The notes beneath the pieces are model-generated. The model saw only the letters and a list, made by a program, of their open reading frames with translations. It did no database searches and had not been told where the DNA came from. A stretch of DNA of 63,350 nt from Proteobacteria bacterium UBA7415 (lineage in GTDB: Bacteria > Pseudomonadota > Gammaproteobacteria > Arenicellales > Arenicellaceae), in contig DKML01000024.1 in NCBI GenBank assembly GCA_002470515.1, forward strand, positions 1 through 63,350, given 5' to 3'. Both the position numbers and the translations under genes were made by a program. This document shows positions 24,350 to 32,450 of this stretch, piece by piece. How positions within the stretch are numbered: the stretch's first letter is position 1; every line of letters begins with the position of its first letter.

Positions 24350-25753
24350 TTACCAAATACCCTTCTCACTTGAGCCCTGGATCTTACAGTCGCCTGTTTT
24401 ATAATCCAAAGGTAGGTTTTGTTGTCGCCGTTTTGTGTAGTCCTTACTGACCGCGATGATAGTAGGTGTCAGCAGTAATATTGCCACAACGTTGATCACC
24501 GTCATCACTCCTAGAGCCATATCGGCCGTTGCCCAAATTTGAGCTAGAGTAGCTTGAGACCCCCATAAGATCATTAGTAGAAACGCTAAGGTAAATACTG
24601 TGCGTCCTGCCTTATTGTCTAACTTGAAAAAATGCAGATTACTCTCTGCGTAAACGTAATTGGCTACGATCGATGTAAACGCAAAAAGTGTAATTGCCGC
24701 GGTTACAAAATGGCTACCAAAACCACCTAGATGGAACTCCATTGCGTTTTGTGTAAGGCGAATACCTTCCATTCCAACAGAGGAGCCTGTGTCAGCAAGT
24801 AAGATAATTACCGCCGTGGATGTACACAGCACCATGGTGTCTAAGAACACACCCAGCATTTGCACATAGCCCTGTGTTGCAGGGTGATTGGGTTGTGGTG
24901 ATGCGCTGGCCGCCGCTTGAGGAACGCTTCCAGAACCTGCTTCGTTCGAAAACAAACCACGCTGAATGCCATTTTTAATGGCTGCGCCAAACGCTCCCGC
25001 ACCGGCTTCTTGTAGACCAAATGCCGAGGTAATGATGTCGTACAGCATGGCAGGTACTGCACTAAAGTTAATAAGCGTAATGCCTAGAGCCACTATTACA
25101 TATGCAAGCCCCATAAAAGGCACAACCACTGCCGAGAATCGCGCGATACCTCGCAACCCGCCAAGTACGACTATGCCTGCTATTACGGTTATGCCTATAC
25201 TTAAGTAGTTTGTCGGCACACCATAATTATGATTTAGAGCATCGACGATGGTGTTTGCTTGGTTTGCACCAAATATAAAACCGTAGCCAACGAATAAACT
25301 TAAAGAGAACAACACGGCCAACCAACGATTGTTTAGCCCTTGGCGGATATAGTAGGCGGGGCCACCACGAAACTCTGAATCACTGTTGCGAACTTTGTAA
25401 ACTTGCGCGAGCAGGCTTTCTGCAAAACCCGTTGCCATGCCTAAAAAGGCAATTACCCACATCCAAAAGATTGCCCCTGATCCACCGAGGGATATAGCGA
25501 TCGCAACACCAGCTAGGTTTCCTGTACCTACACGCGCCGAAAGGCTAGTGCACAACGCCTGAAATGAGCTAATGCCTGACTTATCGGCAGTAGTACTGGT
25601 CTTTAACAAGCTGAACATGTGCTTAAAATGCCACACCTGCAATATGCCTAGCTTGGCGGTAAACCATATTCCAGCGAACAGCAACATATAGATCAGTACC
25701 TGACCTTGGTTCCAGAGCACGTTATTAACTGCACCAACAAATTCTGCAAACAT
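24350..25753 (-). CDS. Sodium:alanine/glycine symporter, AGCS family
   Basis: The 467-aa protein has about eleven membrane helices and the family blocks FQALCTSLSARVGTGNLAGVA, GGSGAIFWMWV, RGGPAYYIRQGL, and QRGLFSNEAGSGSVPQAAAS. These are characteristic of AGCS symporters, which take up alanine or glycine with sodium. The length is usual. It is transcribed leftward just behind the nitrilase-type gene (61 bases apart), so the two may be co-transcribed. Uptake of small amino acids fits the metabolic setting; the exact substrate is not determined by sequence. Confidence 0.93.
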   Translation of the reverse strand: MFAEFVGAVNNVLWNQGQVLIYMLLFAGIWFTAKLGILQVWHFKHMFSLLKTSTTADKSGISSFQALCTSLSARVGTGNLAGVAIAISLGGSGAIFWMWVIAFLGMATGFAESLLAQVYKVRNSDSEFRGGPAYYIRQGLNNRWLAVLFSLSLFVGYGFIFGANQANTIVDALNHNYGVPTNYLSIGITVIAGIVVLGGLRGIARFSAVVVPFMGLAYVIVALGITLINFSAVPAMLYDIITSAFGLQEAGAGAFGAAIKNGIQRGLFSNEAGSGSVPQAAASASPQPNHPATQGYVQMLGVFLDTMVLCTSTAVIILLADTGSSVGMEGIRLTQNAMEFHLGGFGSHFVTAAITLFAFTSIVANYVYAESNLHFFKLDNKAGRTVFTLAFLLMILWGSQATLAQIWATADMALGVMTVINVVAILLLTPTIIAVSKDYTKRRQQNLPLDYKTGDCKIQGSSEKGIW

Positions 25754-25814
25754 AGTATTCTTAAAGGGTATCGTTAATAATTATTAGATTAGTTATCGGA
25801 ATATAACTCGAATA

Positions 25815-26765
25815 CTAATCTGTCAATTTAATTGTGGATTGACGCTCACGATTTACTGACAGCTGAGTGACATCGGGTCTTGAATAGTGCCCCACAGAGT
25901 CAAAGTTCTGGCGTTCTTCTAACACCCGATTAAAGTCTATCGTTTGATAAATAAGACCTTCTTTGTTTAACACGGGTTCTATAATCCACTCGCCATCTGG
26001 TCCGGCGACGCAACTACCGCCATTGGCTAAAACTTTTGGTGAATTTTCGAGAATACGATCTAAATGCGGTGTGTCTTTAGAGAAGTCGCTTTTGCTCATT
26101 AGGCTCGAAACCGAGACCACAAATGATCGAGATTCTCGAGCAATAAAGCGCGTTATGTCTTTAGTGTTGTGATCACCCCCTGGCCAAACTGCAATATGCA
26201 AATCTTCGCCCAAACCGTAGAGTGCGGCTCTAGGTAAAGGCATCCAGTTTTCCCAACAATTGAGACCACCCACTGTGAAATCCTTTAATGGATGAACCTG
26301 TAATCCATTGCCATCGCCTGGTGCCCACGTGAGTCGCTCGTCATAGGTCGGTTGAAGCTTTCTATGTACAGACTGAATAACACCTAGACTGTCAATATAA
26401 ACAAGAGAGGCGTACACACTGTGCCCACCCCGATCTATAGGCCGTTCGATAATGCCTATATACACGGCCATCTTGTGTTGCTTTGCCAACTGGCACACGC
26501 CATCTAGATCACCTTTTTCTATCGTGATTGAGTTTCTAACATAGTGTGCGTGCAGCTCTTTATTAACCGTGGTATCCCACTCAGCGCCACCCGTTAAAGC
26601 TAACCAGAATGGATAGCCCGGCAATAAGCCTTCGCCAAACACTATCAGTTCTGCACCTTCTTTAGCTGCATCCGTGATTGTACTTTCGACTTTCTCTATG
26701 GTTGCTGATTTGTTCAACCACACGGGGGAAATTTGGGCGAGAGCTACTTGGAGTTTATTGTTCAT
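25815..26765 (-). CDS. Nitrilase-type carbon-nitrogen hydrolase
   Basis: The 316-aa protein carries the nitrilase catalytic triad: Glu45 (VFGEGLLPGYPFW), Lys136 (HRKLQPTYDE) and Cys170 (GGLNCWENWMPL). The CWEN context and the PGYPFW block place it in the true nitrilase branch (aliphatic nitrilase, cyanide-degrading type) rather than amidases, so the likely reaction is hydrolysis of a nitrile to carboxylic acid and ammonia. The substrate is unknown. It lies upstream of the AGCS symporter and is divergent from the PhzF-like gene. Confidence 0.9.
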   Translation of the reverse strand: MNNKLQVALAQISPVWLNKSATIEKVESTITDAAKEGAELIVFGEGLLPGYPFWLALTGGAEWDTTVNKELHAHYVRNSITIEKGDLDGVCQLAKQHKMAVYIGIIERPIDRGGHSVYASLVYIDSLGVIQSVHRKLQPTYDERLTWAPGDGNGLQVHPLKDFTVGGLNCWENWMPLPRAALYGLGEDLHIAVWPGGDHNTKDITRFIARESRSFVVSVSSLMSKSDFSKDTPHLDRILENSPKVLANGGSCVAGPDGEWIIEPVLNKEGLIYQTIDFNRVLEERQNFDSVGHYSRPDVTQLSVNRERQSTIKLTD

Positions 26766-27001
26766 CGGACTTTGCGCGTATTAAGGTTTGAATTAGGCAA
26801 TCTTGTGGACGTCGTGCTCACATGTCGTAAAATGCATGGCTCATATTCAATTTAGTAACGCTAAAAGCATTAGCGAGCGAACAGGGCTCGCTTATTAATC
26901 AACCAACTTTACTATCGATGTGTTGGTTTCGCTATAGTCGTGCTAGTGGTGCAATGACTGGCATAATTCACATTTAACAATTCACAAAATTTAGGCGAGC
27001 T

Positions 27002-27838
27002 ATGAAGGTTATAAAAGTTTCAGCATTCTCTGATGGTGACTCTGGAGGCAATCCCGCCGGAATAGTGCTGACTACCAAAATGCCCGCGTCAAGTGAGATG
27101 CAACAAATAGCCGCCGACGTTGGTTTTTCAGAAACGGCGTTTGCCGAACAACAAGATAATATTAGTCATTGGCGGGTTCGGTATTTTTCTCCTGAATCTG
27201 AGGTTCCATTTTGTGGCCACGCGACTATAGCGCTCGGATCGGTCTTAGCAAGCGTTCACGGCGAGGGTAACTATACCCTGACGTTAAACGATACGACGAT
27301 TTCGGTAGAGGGTAAAAAAGAAAATGGTGTATTCAAGGCCGCACTGCAATCTCCTGAAACTCATTATGAATTGATTAGCGACGCAGAAGTAAATAGCACA
27401 TTAGCGCTGTTTAACTACGAATCAACACAGGTCAGCGACCGTATAGCTCCGGCTCGTATTCATGGTGGCGCAGATCATTACGTTATTGTTTTGAAATCCG
27501 TTTCCGATTTGTCTTCGATGACCTATACCCTCGGTAAGGGCAGAGACTTCATGAAAGAGCGAGGCATAGTAACGGTTATGTTTGCTGTAGCTGAAAACGA
27601 CCACCTTTTTCATGTCAGAAATGCGTTCGCGTCTGGTGGCGTACCGGAAGACCCAGCTACAGGTGCCGCGGCCGCAGCGTTTTCGGCATACCTACGTGAT
27701 TCAGGGTGGCCTAGCAATGGAGCAATTGACATTGTTCAAGGAGAAGACATGGGGTCACGTTCTCTAATTACAGCCGAACCGGGTACTGAAGTCGGTAGCT
27801 CGGTGCGTGTTTCTGGATCGACGAGGGAATTGAGCTAG
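27002..27838 (+). CDS. PhzF-family epimerase/isomerase
   Basis: The 278-aa product has the PhzF fold signatures: the N-terminal block GNPAGIVL, the catalytic Glu44 in VGFSETAF, FSPESEVPFCGHATIALG, and in the second half ASGGVPEDPATGAAAAAFSAYL. Members act as proton-shuttling isomerases; only PhzF itself has a firm reaction in phenazine biosynthesis, and no phenazine genes are near. It is divergent from the nitrilase-type gene. Many genomes carry such proteins without known substrates. Confidence 0.9.
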   Translation: MKVIKVSAFSDGDSGGNPAGIVLTTKMPASSEMQQIAADVGFSETAFAEQQDNISHWRVRYFSPESEVPFCGHATIALGSVLASVHGEGNYTLTLNDTTISVEGKKENGVFKAALQSPETHYELISDAEVNSTLALFNYESTQVSDRIAPARIHGGADHYVIVLKSVSDLSSMTYTLGKGRDFMKERGIVTVMFAVAENDHLFHVRNAFASGGVPEDPATGAAAAAFSAYLRDSGWPSNGAIDIVQGEDMGSRSLITAEPGTEVGSSVRVSGSTRELS

Positions 27839-28003
27839 TAGCAACATAGAACTAGTACGAAATCTGCCTCGGCAAATAGAATCAATTGAGTATCTTGATC
27901 CTTTCATAATTGCTCGTGTGAACCTCTAAAAGCGTAACAATCACGACATTGTCATCGCAGTGTTTTGCTAAACTGGTGCCACGTAAATTATGAGGTTTTC
28001 AGA

Positions 28004-28873
28004 ATGAAACAAATATTACGCGTTGCCGCCGTTACGATCGGCGCATTGGTTATGAGCAATTCTTTTGCAGATGGTCATGGCCATCATGCTAAATCAGATA
28101 TTGATACGGTACTTGCTGCCCAATCTGATGAACACAAGGCGCGTTATAGTGCTCGCAATCCAAAAGAAACATTAGAATTCTTTGAAGTTAAAGCAGGCGA
28201 TACTGTGATGGAAGCTAATCCAGGCGGCGGTTGGTACACAAAAATATTGCTACCATTGTTAGGTGAAGACGGCAAGCTAATTGGCGCTAGCTATAGCCCT
28301 GAGACGTTTGCGAGTTCGGCCAATACTACTCCAGAGTCTACGGCGCGTCGTGTCGCTTGGCCTACTACTTGGCCTAACACGGTTGCTGAATGGGGTATCG
28401 AGCACGGTGCGAGCGTTAGTGCGGCTAACTTTGGGTCAATTCCTGAAGAAGTAAACGGTACCGTAGATAAAGTATTGTTTTTTCGTGCCATGCATGGTTT
28501 TGCTCGTTTTGAAGACAAAGGCGGATTCTTAACCAGCGCTCTAGAAGATTCATTTAATGCGTTAAAGCCAGGCGGTATTCTTGGCGTTGTTCAACACGCT
28601 GCACGAGAAGATCGCAGTGATGAATGGGCTAGTGGTGATTCAGGCTACTTGAAGCAGTCTTATGTTGTTGCTATGGCTACTAAAGCAGGATTTGAATTAG
28701 TCGATTCTAGCGACATAAACGCCAACGAATTAGATCAAGCTAAAGACGGTGACATCGTATGGCGCCTGTCACCATCGCTAAGCACTACTAAAGATGATCC
28801 TGAGGCTGCTGCAAAGATGGCCGCCATCGGCGAATCTAATCGTATGACTTTAAAGTTTAAAAAACCTGTATAG
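28004..28873 (+). CDS. Exported class I methyltransferase-like protein (COG4798 type), paralog 2
   Basis: The start at 28004 (MKQILRVAAVTIGALVMSNSFA signal peptide, positions 1-22) is preferred over the in-frame ATG 13 codons upstream. The 289-aa product repeats the plan of paralog 1: a histidine-rich mature start (DGHGHHAKSD), TLEFFEVKAGDTVMEANPGGGWYTK, LKPGGILGVVQHAAR, DINANELDQAKDGDIVWRL and a matching C-terminus GESNRMTLKFKKPV. The two copies flank the symporter/nitrilase/PhzF group and read the same way. The catalytic role after export is unresolved. Confidence 0.75.
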   Translation: MKQILRVAAVTIGALVMSNSFADGHGHHAKSDIDTVLAAQSDEHKARYSARNPKETLEFFEVKAGDTVMEANPGGGWYTKILLPLLGEDGKLIGASYSPETFASSANTTPESTARRVAWPTTWPNTVAEWGIEHGASVSAANFGSIPEEVNGTVDKVLFFRAMHGFARFEDKGGFLTSALEDSFNALKPGGILGVVQHAAREDRSDEWASGDSGYLKQSYVVAMATKAGFELVDSSDINANELDQAKDGDIVWRLSPSLSTTKDDPEAAAKMAAIGESNRMTLKFKKPV

Positions 28874-28905
28874 CTACGTTATTTAGACATTAGCTTCATA
28901 CAAGA

Positions 28906-28940
28906 GAGCCGGCTATACGTTTTGTGTAGTCGGCTTTTTT
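28906..28940 (+). terminator. Rho-independent terminator of paralog 2
   Basis: AGCCGGCTATAC and GTGTAGTCGGCT form a stem of about 12 pairs including G-U pairs, followed by six T, about 35 bases after the stop codon of the methyltransferase-like gene. Confidence 0.85.
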
Positions 28941-29115
28941 ATTGCTCATTCGTGCTATCACACTTTGACTATGCAAAGCTTTGCTAAAAACGAAAGCTTG
29001 CCTTTAGCGCGCAGCGACCATCAAAGCTCAGTTATAAGTACTATGTTTTGGTAAAACTGGGGTCTACGGCTCCTTAACCCCCTTTACTGTGTGCGCATTG
29101 TTTCAATACTCCACA

Positions 29116-29149
29116 ATAAAAAAGGCCCGTCGTTTCCGACGAGCCCTTT
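29116..29149 (-). terminator. Rho-independent terminator of phasin gene
   Basis: On the minus strand the stem GGGCTCGTCGG/CGACGGGCC around an AAA loop is followed by a run of T. It lies just downstream of the phasin stop codon at 29172. Confidence 0.85.
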
Positions 29150-29171
29150 CTGTATTGCTAAGAAACCAGAG

Positions 29172-29654
29172 TTACGCTGTTTTCTTCAAGCTTTTGCTTA
29201 GAGATTCAAATTTCTCTGAAACATCTTGTAATCGTGCAGGAATGTCTACAATTGAAGTGACGCGTGTACGCGCTACTTCAATTTGCTCTTCGATTGTAGA
29301 GCGACCTTCTTGCAACATTACTTCAGCTTCGCTTTGAACTTTTTCGCCACGAGACACAAGGTCTTTAACGAATTGCTCGCGATCGGCTTTAGTTTGCTTG
29401 ATGCGTGCTTGAAATTCGTCAGACGCTTGACTGTAACGCGTTTGAAGTTCGTCTGAAGAACGTCCAACTACGCCTAAACCAGCAAACCATACTTTTTTAG
29501 CAATTGATTGCGCTGACGCTAGGTTGTCGTTTAATGTTTCTACAACGTCGTTAGCGATGTCAGTAGCATCTTCTCTAACGTCTTCTACGATTTCTTCAAC
29601 TTTAGACTTAGTAGATGCTGTTGCTTTCTTAACTGTTTTTTTAGTAGTAGCCAT
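29172..29654 (-). CDS. Phasin-family (PHA granule-associated) protein
   Basis: The 160-aa protein starts with a lysine/threonine-rich leader (ATTKKTVKKATASTKSK) and continues with amphipathic helices. The block KKVWFAGLGVVGRSSDEL is typical of polyhydroxyalkanoate granule-associated proteins of the PhaI/PhaF type. Phasins coat storage granules in the cytoplasm, which fits the wax ester synthase gene 8 kb away, although no PHA synthase is in the window. AGGAGA precedes the start by 6-7 bases. Single-gene unit with its own terminator. Confidence 0.8.
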   Translation of the reverse strand: MATTKKTVKKATASTKSKVEEIVEDVREDATDIANDVVETLNDNLASAQSIAKKVWFAGLGVVGRSSDELQTRYSQASDEFQARIKQTKADREQFVKDLVSRGEKVQSEAEVMLQEGRSTIEEQIEVARTRVTSIVDIPARLQDVSEKFESLSKSLKKTA

Positions 29655-29840
29655 GTCTGGTCTCCTATGTTGTGAATCTAGTAATGAATTCTATTAATTC
29701 AGGTTCTCAGCGTTCTCGAGGAGTGAGGAATTGCTTTGATGGACGCATTCTAGTTTTATCAATTAGAATCCGCCCCCTAATTAGAATCCACATTCTAGAC
29801 TCTAGACCAGACATGTATGCCTAACTGAGGGTATTGAGAT

Positions 29841-31532
29841 TTATTCAGCCAGAGAAGCGTCGCGAATAGCTTTAAACTCATTGCCTTCAGCCCAAGCAGG
29901 CCAGATATCACTATTACTGAGTTTGGCGCCTAGTTTAAAATTGGCTTCTAAGTCCTGCATGATCGCACCGTTGTCCCAATCAGCATGAATCTCGTCGCCA
30001 GGCTTGTGATAACGCTCCGAGATATAGCGGGCTGACTCAGTACTACCATAGTCCGCATCTTTACCACGCACCTGCGTACCTGCTTTTGCATAAAGCATTG
30101 GAACGCCTTTTTTAGCAAGATTGAAATGATCCGAACGATAGAAAAAGCCTTTCTCAGGCGTGGGTTCTTGTACTAGTACCCTACCCTGGTCTGCAGCTAC
30201 TTCCGCCAAGTATTTATCCATTTCAGAATTACCATAACCAACAACTACAATGTCATCGGTAGCTCCAAACGTTTGTATAGCGTCAGTATTAATGCCCGCA
30301 ACCGTCTTATTCATTGGCACAGCTGGATTTTCGCCATAATACTTTGAGCCTAATAAGCCCGACTCCTCAGCGGTTACGGCAAGAAATACCACCGACCGAT
30401 CTGGAGACTCAGGTAAAGCCTTAAATGCCTCTGCCATCTCAAGCAACCCAGCCGTTCCCGTTGCATTGTCTTGAGCACCATTGAATATCTTGTCTTCGCC
30501 GTCTACCGACGCCTTAACACCCAAGTGATCCCAATGGGCTGTGTAGATGAACGCTTCATCCGAAGCTGACTTGCCCGCAATCTTGCCCGCCACGTTATAG
30601 GACACTGAGCGCTTACTTGTCATTTCTAATGAAGTACTCACAGACGTTTCCAAGCTAATGGCTTTAAAGCCCTGAATACCCGCTCGCTCGACCATCGCCG
30701 TATAATCCATACCATTTTTGGAAAATAGATTTTGAGCAGCATCCATTGACATCCATGCTGATACGTCTGATGCATCAGTATTTCCATCGGCTGAATAGAG
30801 CATGTATTGAGCGCCCGACCAACTTCCAGCCACAACATCCCAGCCATAACCAGCGGCTCCAGTTTCATGAATTACGATTGCGCCGGCGGCACCTTGTCGC
30901 GCAGCTTCTTCAAACTTATAGGTCCAACGACCGTAGTAGGTCATTGTCTTACCTTTAAATAGATCGGGGCTAGCGGCACGATATCCTGGGTCATTGACCA
31001 AAATAACGGCTGTTTTGCCCGCCATGTCTACGCCTTCGTAATCATTCCAGCCGTACTCAGGGGCAACCACTCCGTAACCAACAAAGACCAACTGTGAATT
31101 CTCAAGCCCTGTTGCTTCGGAAGTTTTTGCAGTGAACGAAACCGAATTCTCTGCATAGACTAATTCGTCTGTCGTTCCATCAGCATATTCGACAACAATC
31201 GATGGGCTATTGGTTACCATCTGCTCAATCAACTCAACGGGCTGCCGATAACTAGCGTCTTCTGCGCTTCCGAAAGCCGGTTCTAAGCCAATATTTTTCA
31301 TTTCTTGCTCAATGAACTCAACAGTCTTCTTACCGCCCGGCGTGGAAGGTGCTCGCCCTTCAAATTCGTCAGACGAAAGAGTGCGAATGCGTTCCATTAA
31401 ACTAACTTCGTCAATTTGTTGCGCTGCGAGATCCAACGCAGCATCAAATTCGGAAGTATCAGTAGATGCTTGTTCGTTAGTGCAGGCCGCTAGAGTGCTG
31501 GCAACCAGGGTTATTAATAGTAGTTTTTGCAT
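29841..31532 (-). CDS. M28-family zinc peptidase lipoprotein
   Basis: The 563-aa product starts with a lipoprotein signal ending LAAC (Cys16). Residues about 130-280 form a PA-type insert (VAPEYGWNDYEGVDMAGKTAVIL). The M28 catalytic domain has the zinc set: His333/Asp335 in HWDHLG, Asp in NGAQDNATGTAG, Glu-Glu in TAEESGLLGS, Asp in INTDAIQ and His in YRSDHFNLAKKG. Such enzymes are aminopeptidases or carboxypeptidases acting on peptides outside the cytoplasm; the lipid anchor suggests the periplasmic face of a membrane. Confidence 0.93.
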   Translation of the reverse strand: MQKLLLITLVASTLAACTNEQASTDTSEFDAALDLAAQQIDEVSLMERIRTLSSDEFEGRAPSTPGGKKTVEFIEQEMKNIGLEPAFGSAEDASYRQPVELIEQMVTNSPSIVVEYADGTTDELVYAENSVSFTAKTSEATGLENSQLVFVGYGVVAPEYGWNDYEGVDMAGKTAVILVNDPGYRAASPDLFKGKTMTYYGRWTYKFEEAARQGAAGAIVIHETGAAGYGWDVVAGSWSGAQYMLYSADGNTDASDVSAWMSMDAAQNLFSKNGMDYTAMVERAGIQGFKAISLETSVSTSLEMTSKRSVSYNVAGKIAGKSASDEAFIYTAHWDHLGVKASVDGEDKIFNGAQDNATGTAGLLEMAEAFKALPESPDRSVVFLAVTAEESGLLGSKYYGENPAVPMNKTVAGINTDAIQTFGATDDIVVVGYGNSEMDKYLAEVAADQGRVLVQEPTPEKGFFYRSDHFNLAKKGVPMLYAKAGTQVRGKDADYGSTESARYISERYHKPGDEIHADWDNGAIMQDLEANFKLGAKLSNSDIWPAWAEGNEFKAIRDASLAE

Positions 31533-31583
31533 AGTATGTTTTTATAGGTGTTGAAAAATGAGCCGCGAAACTGTCTACACTTA

Positions 31584-32105
31584 TTATCTTTTTATTTTAA
31601 GTGAACCGAGGAAGTCTCGCTTTCCGAGTGGCACACCTTCTTTGCGTAGCAAATCATAAGCTGTAGCGGCATGGAAATACAAATTTGGCAGCGAAAATGA
31701 TAAAACAAAGTCTTCGGCAACAAACGGTATTTTAGTTTCACCGAGCTCAAATACAACATCTGCACCGGCCATTGAGTTGACGTCGTCCGCTTCTATTGCT
31801 TTTAGCTCAGCGTGGGCGGCTTGAACCTTAGCGTGAAGCTCAGCGTAAGTCGTTGGGTCGGATTTTCCTGGAGGTGAGAATACACCTGATCGCAAGGACT
31901 CGATCGTACCCACGCTTTGGCCAATTACTGATAGTACTTGGAACTTAAAATTCATCATGTTGTCGACCATACGAAGGCTCAGTATGTCATCTGGGTTTTT
32001 GCCATTGTCGCTGTAATGCGTTGCACCTTTTGTCATTACTCGGTCTAGAGCACCTAGAGTTTGAAGATAAGATTCAACGGATAGGCTGTATAGAGATGTG
32101 GTCAT
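31584..32105 (-). CDS. DUF1993-type protein
   Basis: The start at 32105 gives 173 aa beginning MTTSLYSLSVESYLQTLGAL; a longer frame running 44 codons upstream is mostly low-complexity sequence overlapping the 49-bp repeats and is not used. The remainder (MMNFKFQVLSVIGQS, then PNLYFHAATAYDLLRKEGVPLGKRDFLG) matches the DUF1993 family of four-helix proteins related to DinB-like folds. A histidine in NLYFHAATAY may bind metal. Function unknown. Confidence 0.85.
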   Translation of the reverse strand: MTTSLYSLSVESYLQTLGALDRVMTKGATHYSDNGKNPDDILSLRMVDNMMNFKFQVLSVIGQSVGTIESLRSGVFSPPGKSDPTTYAELHAKVQAAHAELKAIEADDVNSMAGADVVFELGETKIPFVAEDFVLSFSLPNLYFHAATAYDLLRKEGVPLGKRDFLGSLKIKR

Positions 32106-32194
32106 GTGGGGGTACCCTTTAAAGGTTGTTTGGTTAGAATTTGAGCGTAGTTTACACGCACCAACGTTATAGTTTTGAAAAATGATATGGTCGA

Positions 32195-32360
32195 TCCATG
32201 GGCATTCACTGCTTCGGCTCCTGCCTCTCGCAGCCAATGGCTAGCATACGTTCAATCCATGGACATCGCTGTTTCGGCTCCTGCCTCTCGCAGCATACGG
32301 CCCATCCATGGGCATCGCTGTTTCGGCTCCTGCCTCTCACAGCATACGGTCCATCCATGG
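32195..32360. repeat. 49-bp tandem repeat, three units
   Basis: Three units each begin with TCCATGG at 32195, 32256 and 32305, and a fourth TCCATGG closes the array at 32354. Units two and three are 49 bp and nearly identical, sharing CATCGCTGTTTCGGCTCC and TGCCTCTC-CAGCATACGG; unit one is 61 bp with a 12-base expansion. TCCATGG sits in the palindrome CCATGG. There are no unique spacers, so it is not a CRISPR array. It lies between the DUF1993 gene and the TonB-receptor terminator. Confidence 0.85.
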
Positions 32361-32363
32361 ACG

Positions 32364-32396
32364 TAAAAAAAGCCGGTGGCTTTTGGGCCACCGGCT
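32364..32396 (-). terminator. Rho-independent terminator of TonB-dependent receptor gene
   Basis: On the minus strand a perfect 10-bp stem AGCCGGTGGC/GCCACCGGCT with a 6-base loop is followed by seven T. It lies about 55 bases after the receptor stop codon and immediately beside the 49-bp repeats. Confidence 0.9.
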
Positions 32397-32450
32397 TCTT
32401 GTTTCTAGCGTATTACTACGCTTTCAACTTTTTACTTCTAAAACACCAAC

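Noticed and set aside
24350..26765. A nitrile-degradation operon with dedicated transporter
   Set aside because: The symporter belongs to the alanine/glycine family, and no nitrile hydratase or regulator is present, so the link is only adjacency.
32106..32237. Upstream extension of the DUF1993-type gene
   Set aside because: The added residues come from the 49-bp repeat region and are not similar to the family; the later ATG fits the known domain start.
32195..32360. Tandem repeats as a CRISPR array
   Set aside because: The units are contiguous and about 49 bp with no unique spacers between short repeats, and no cas gene is near.
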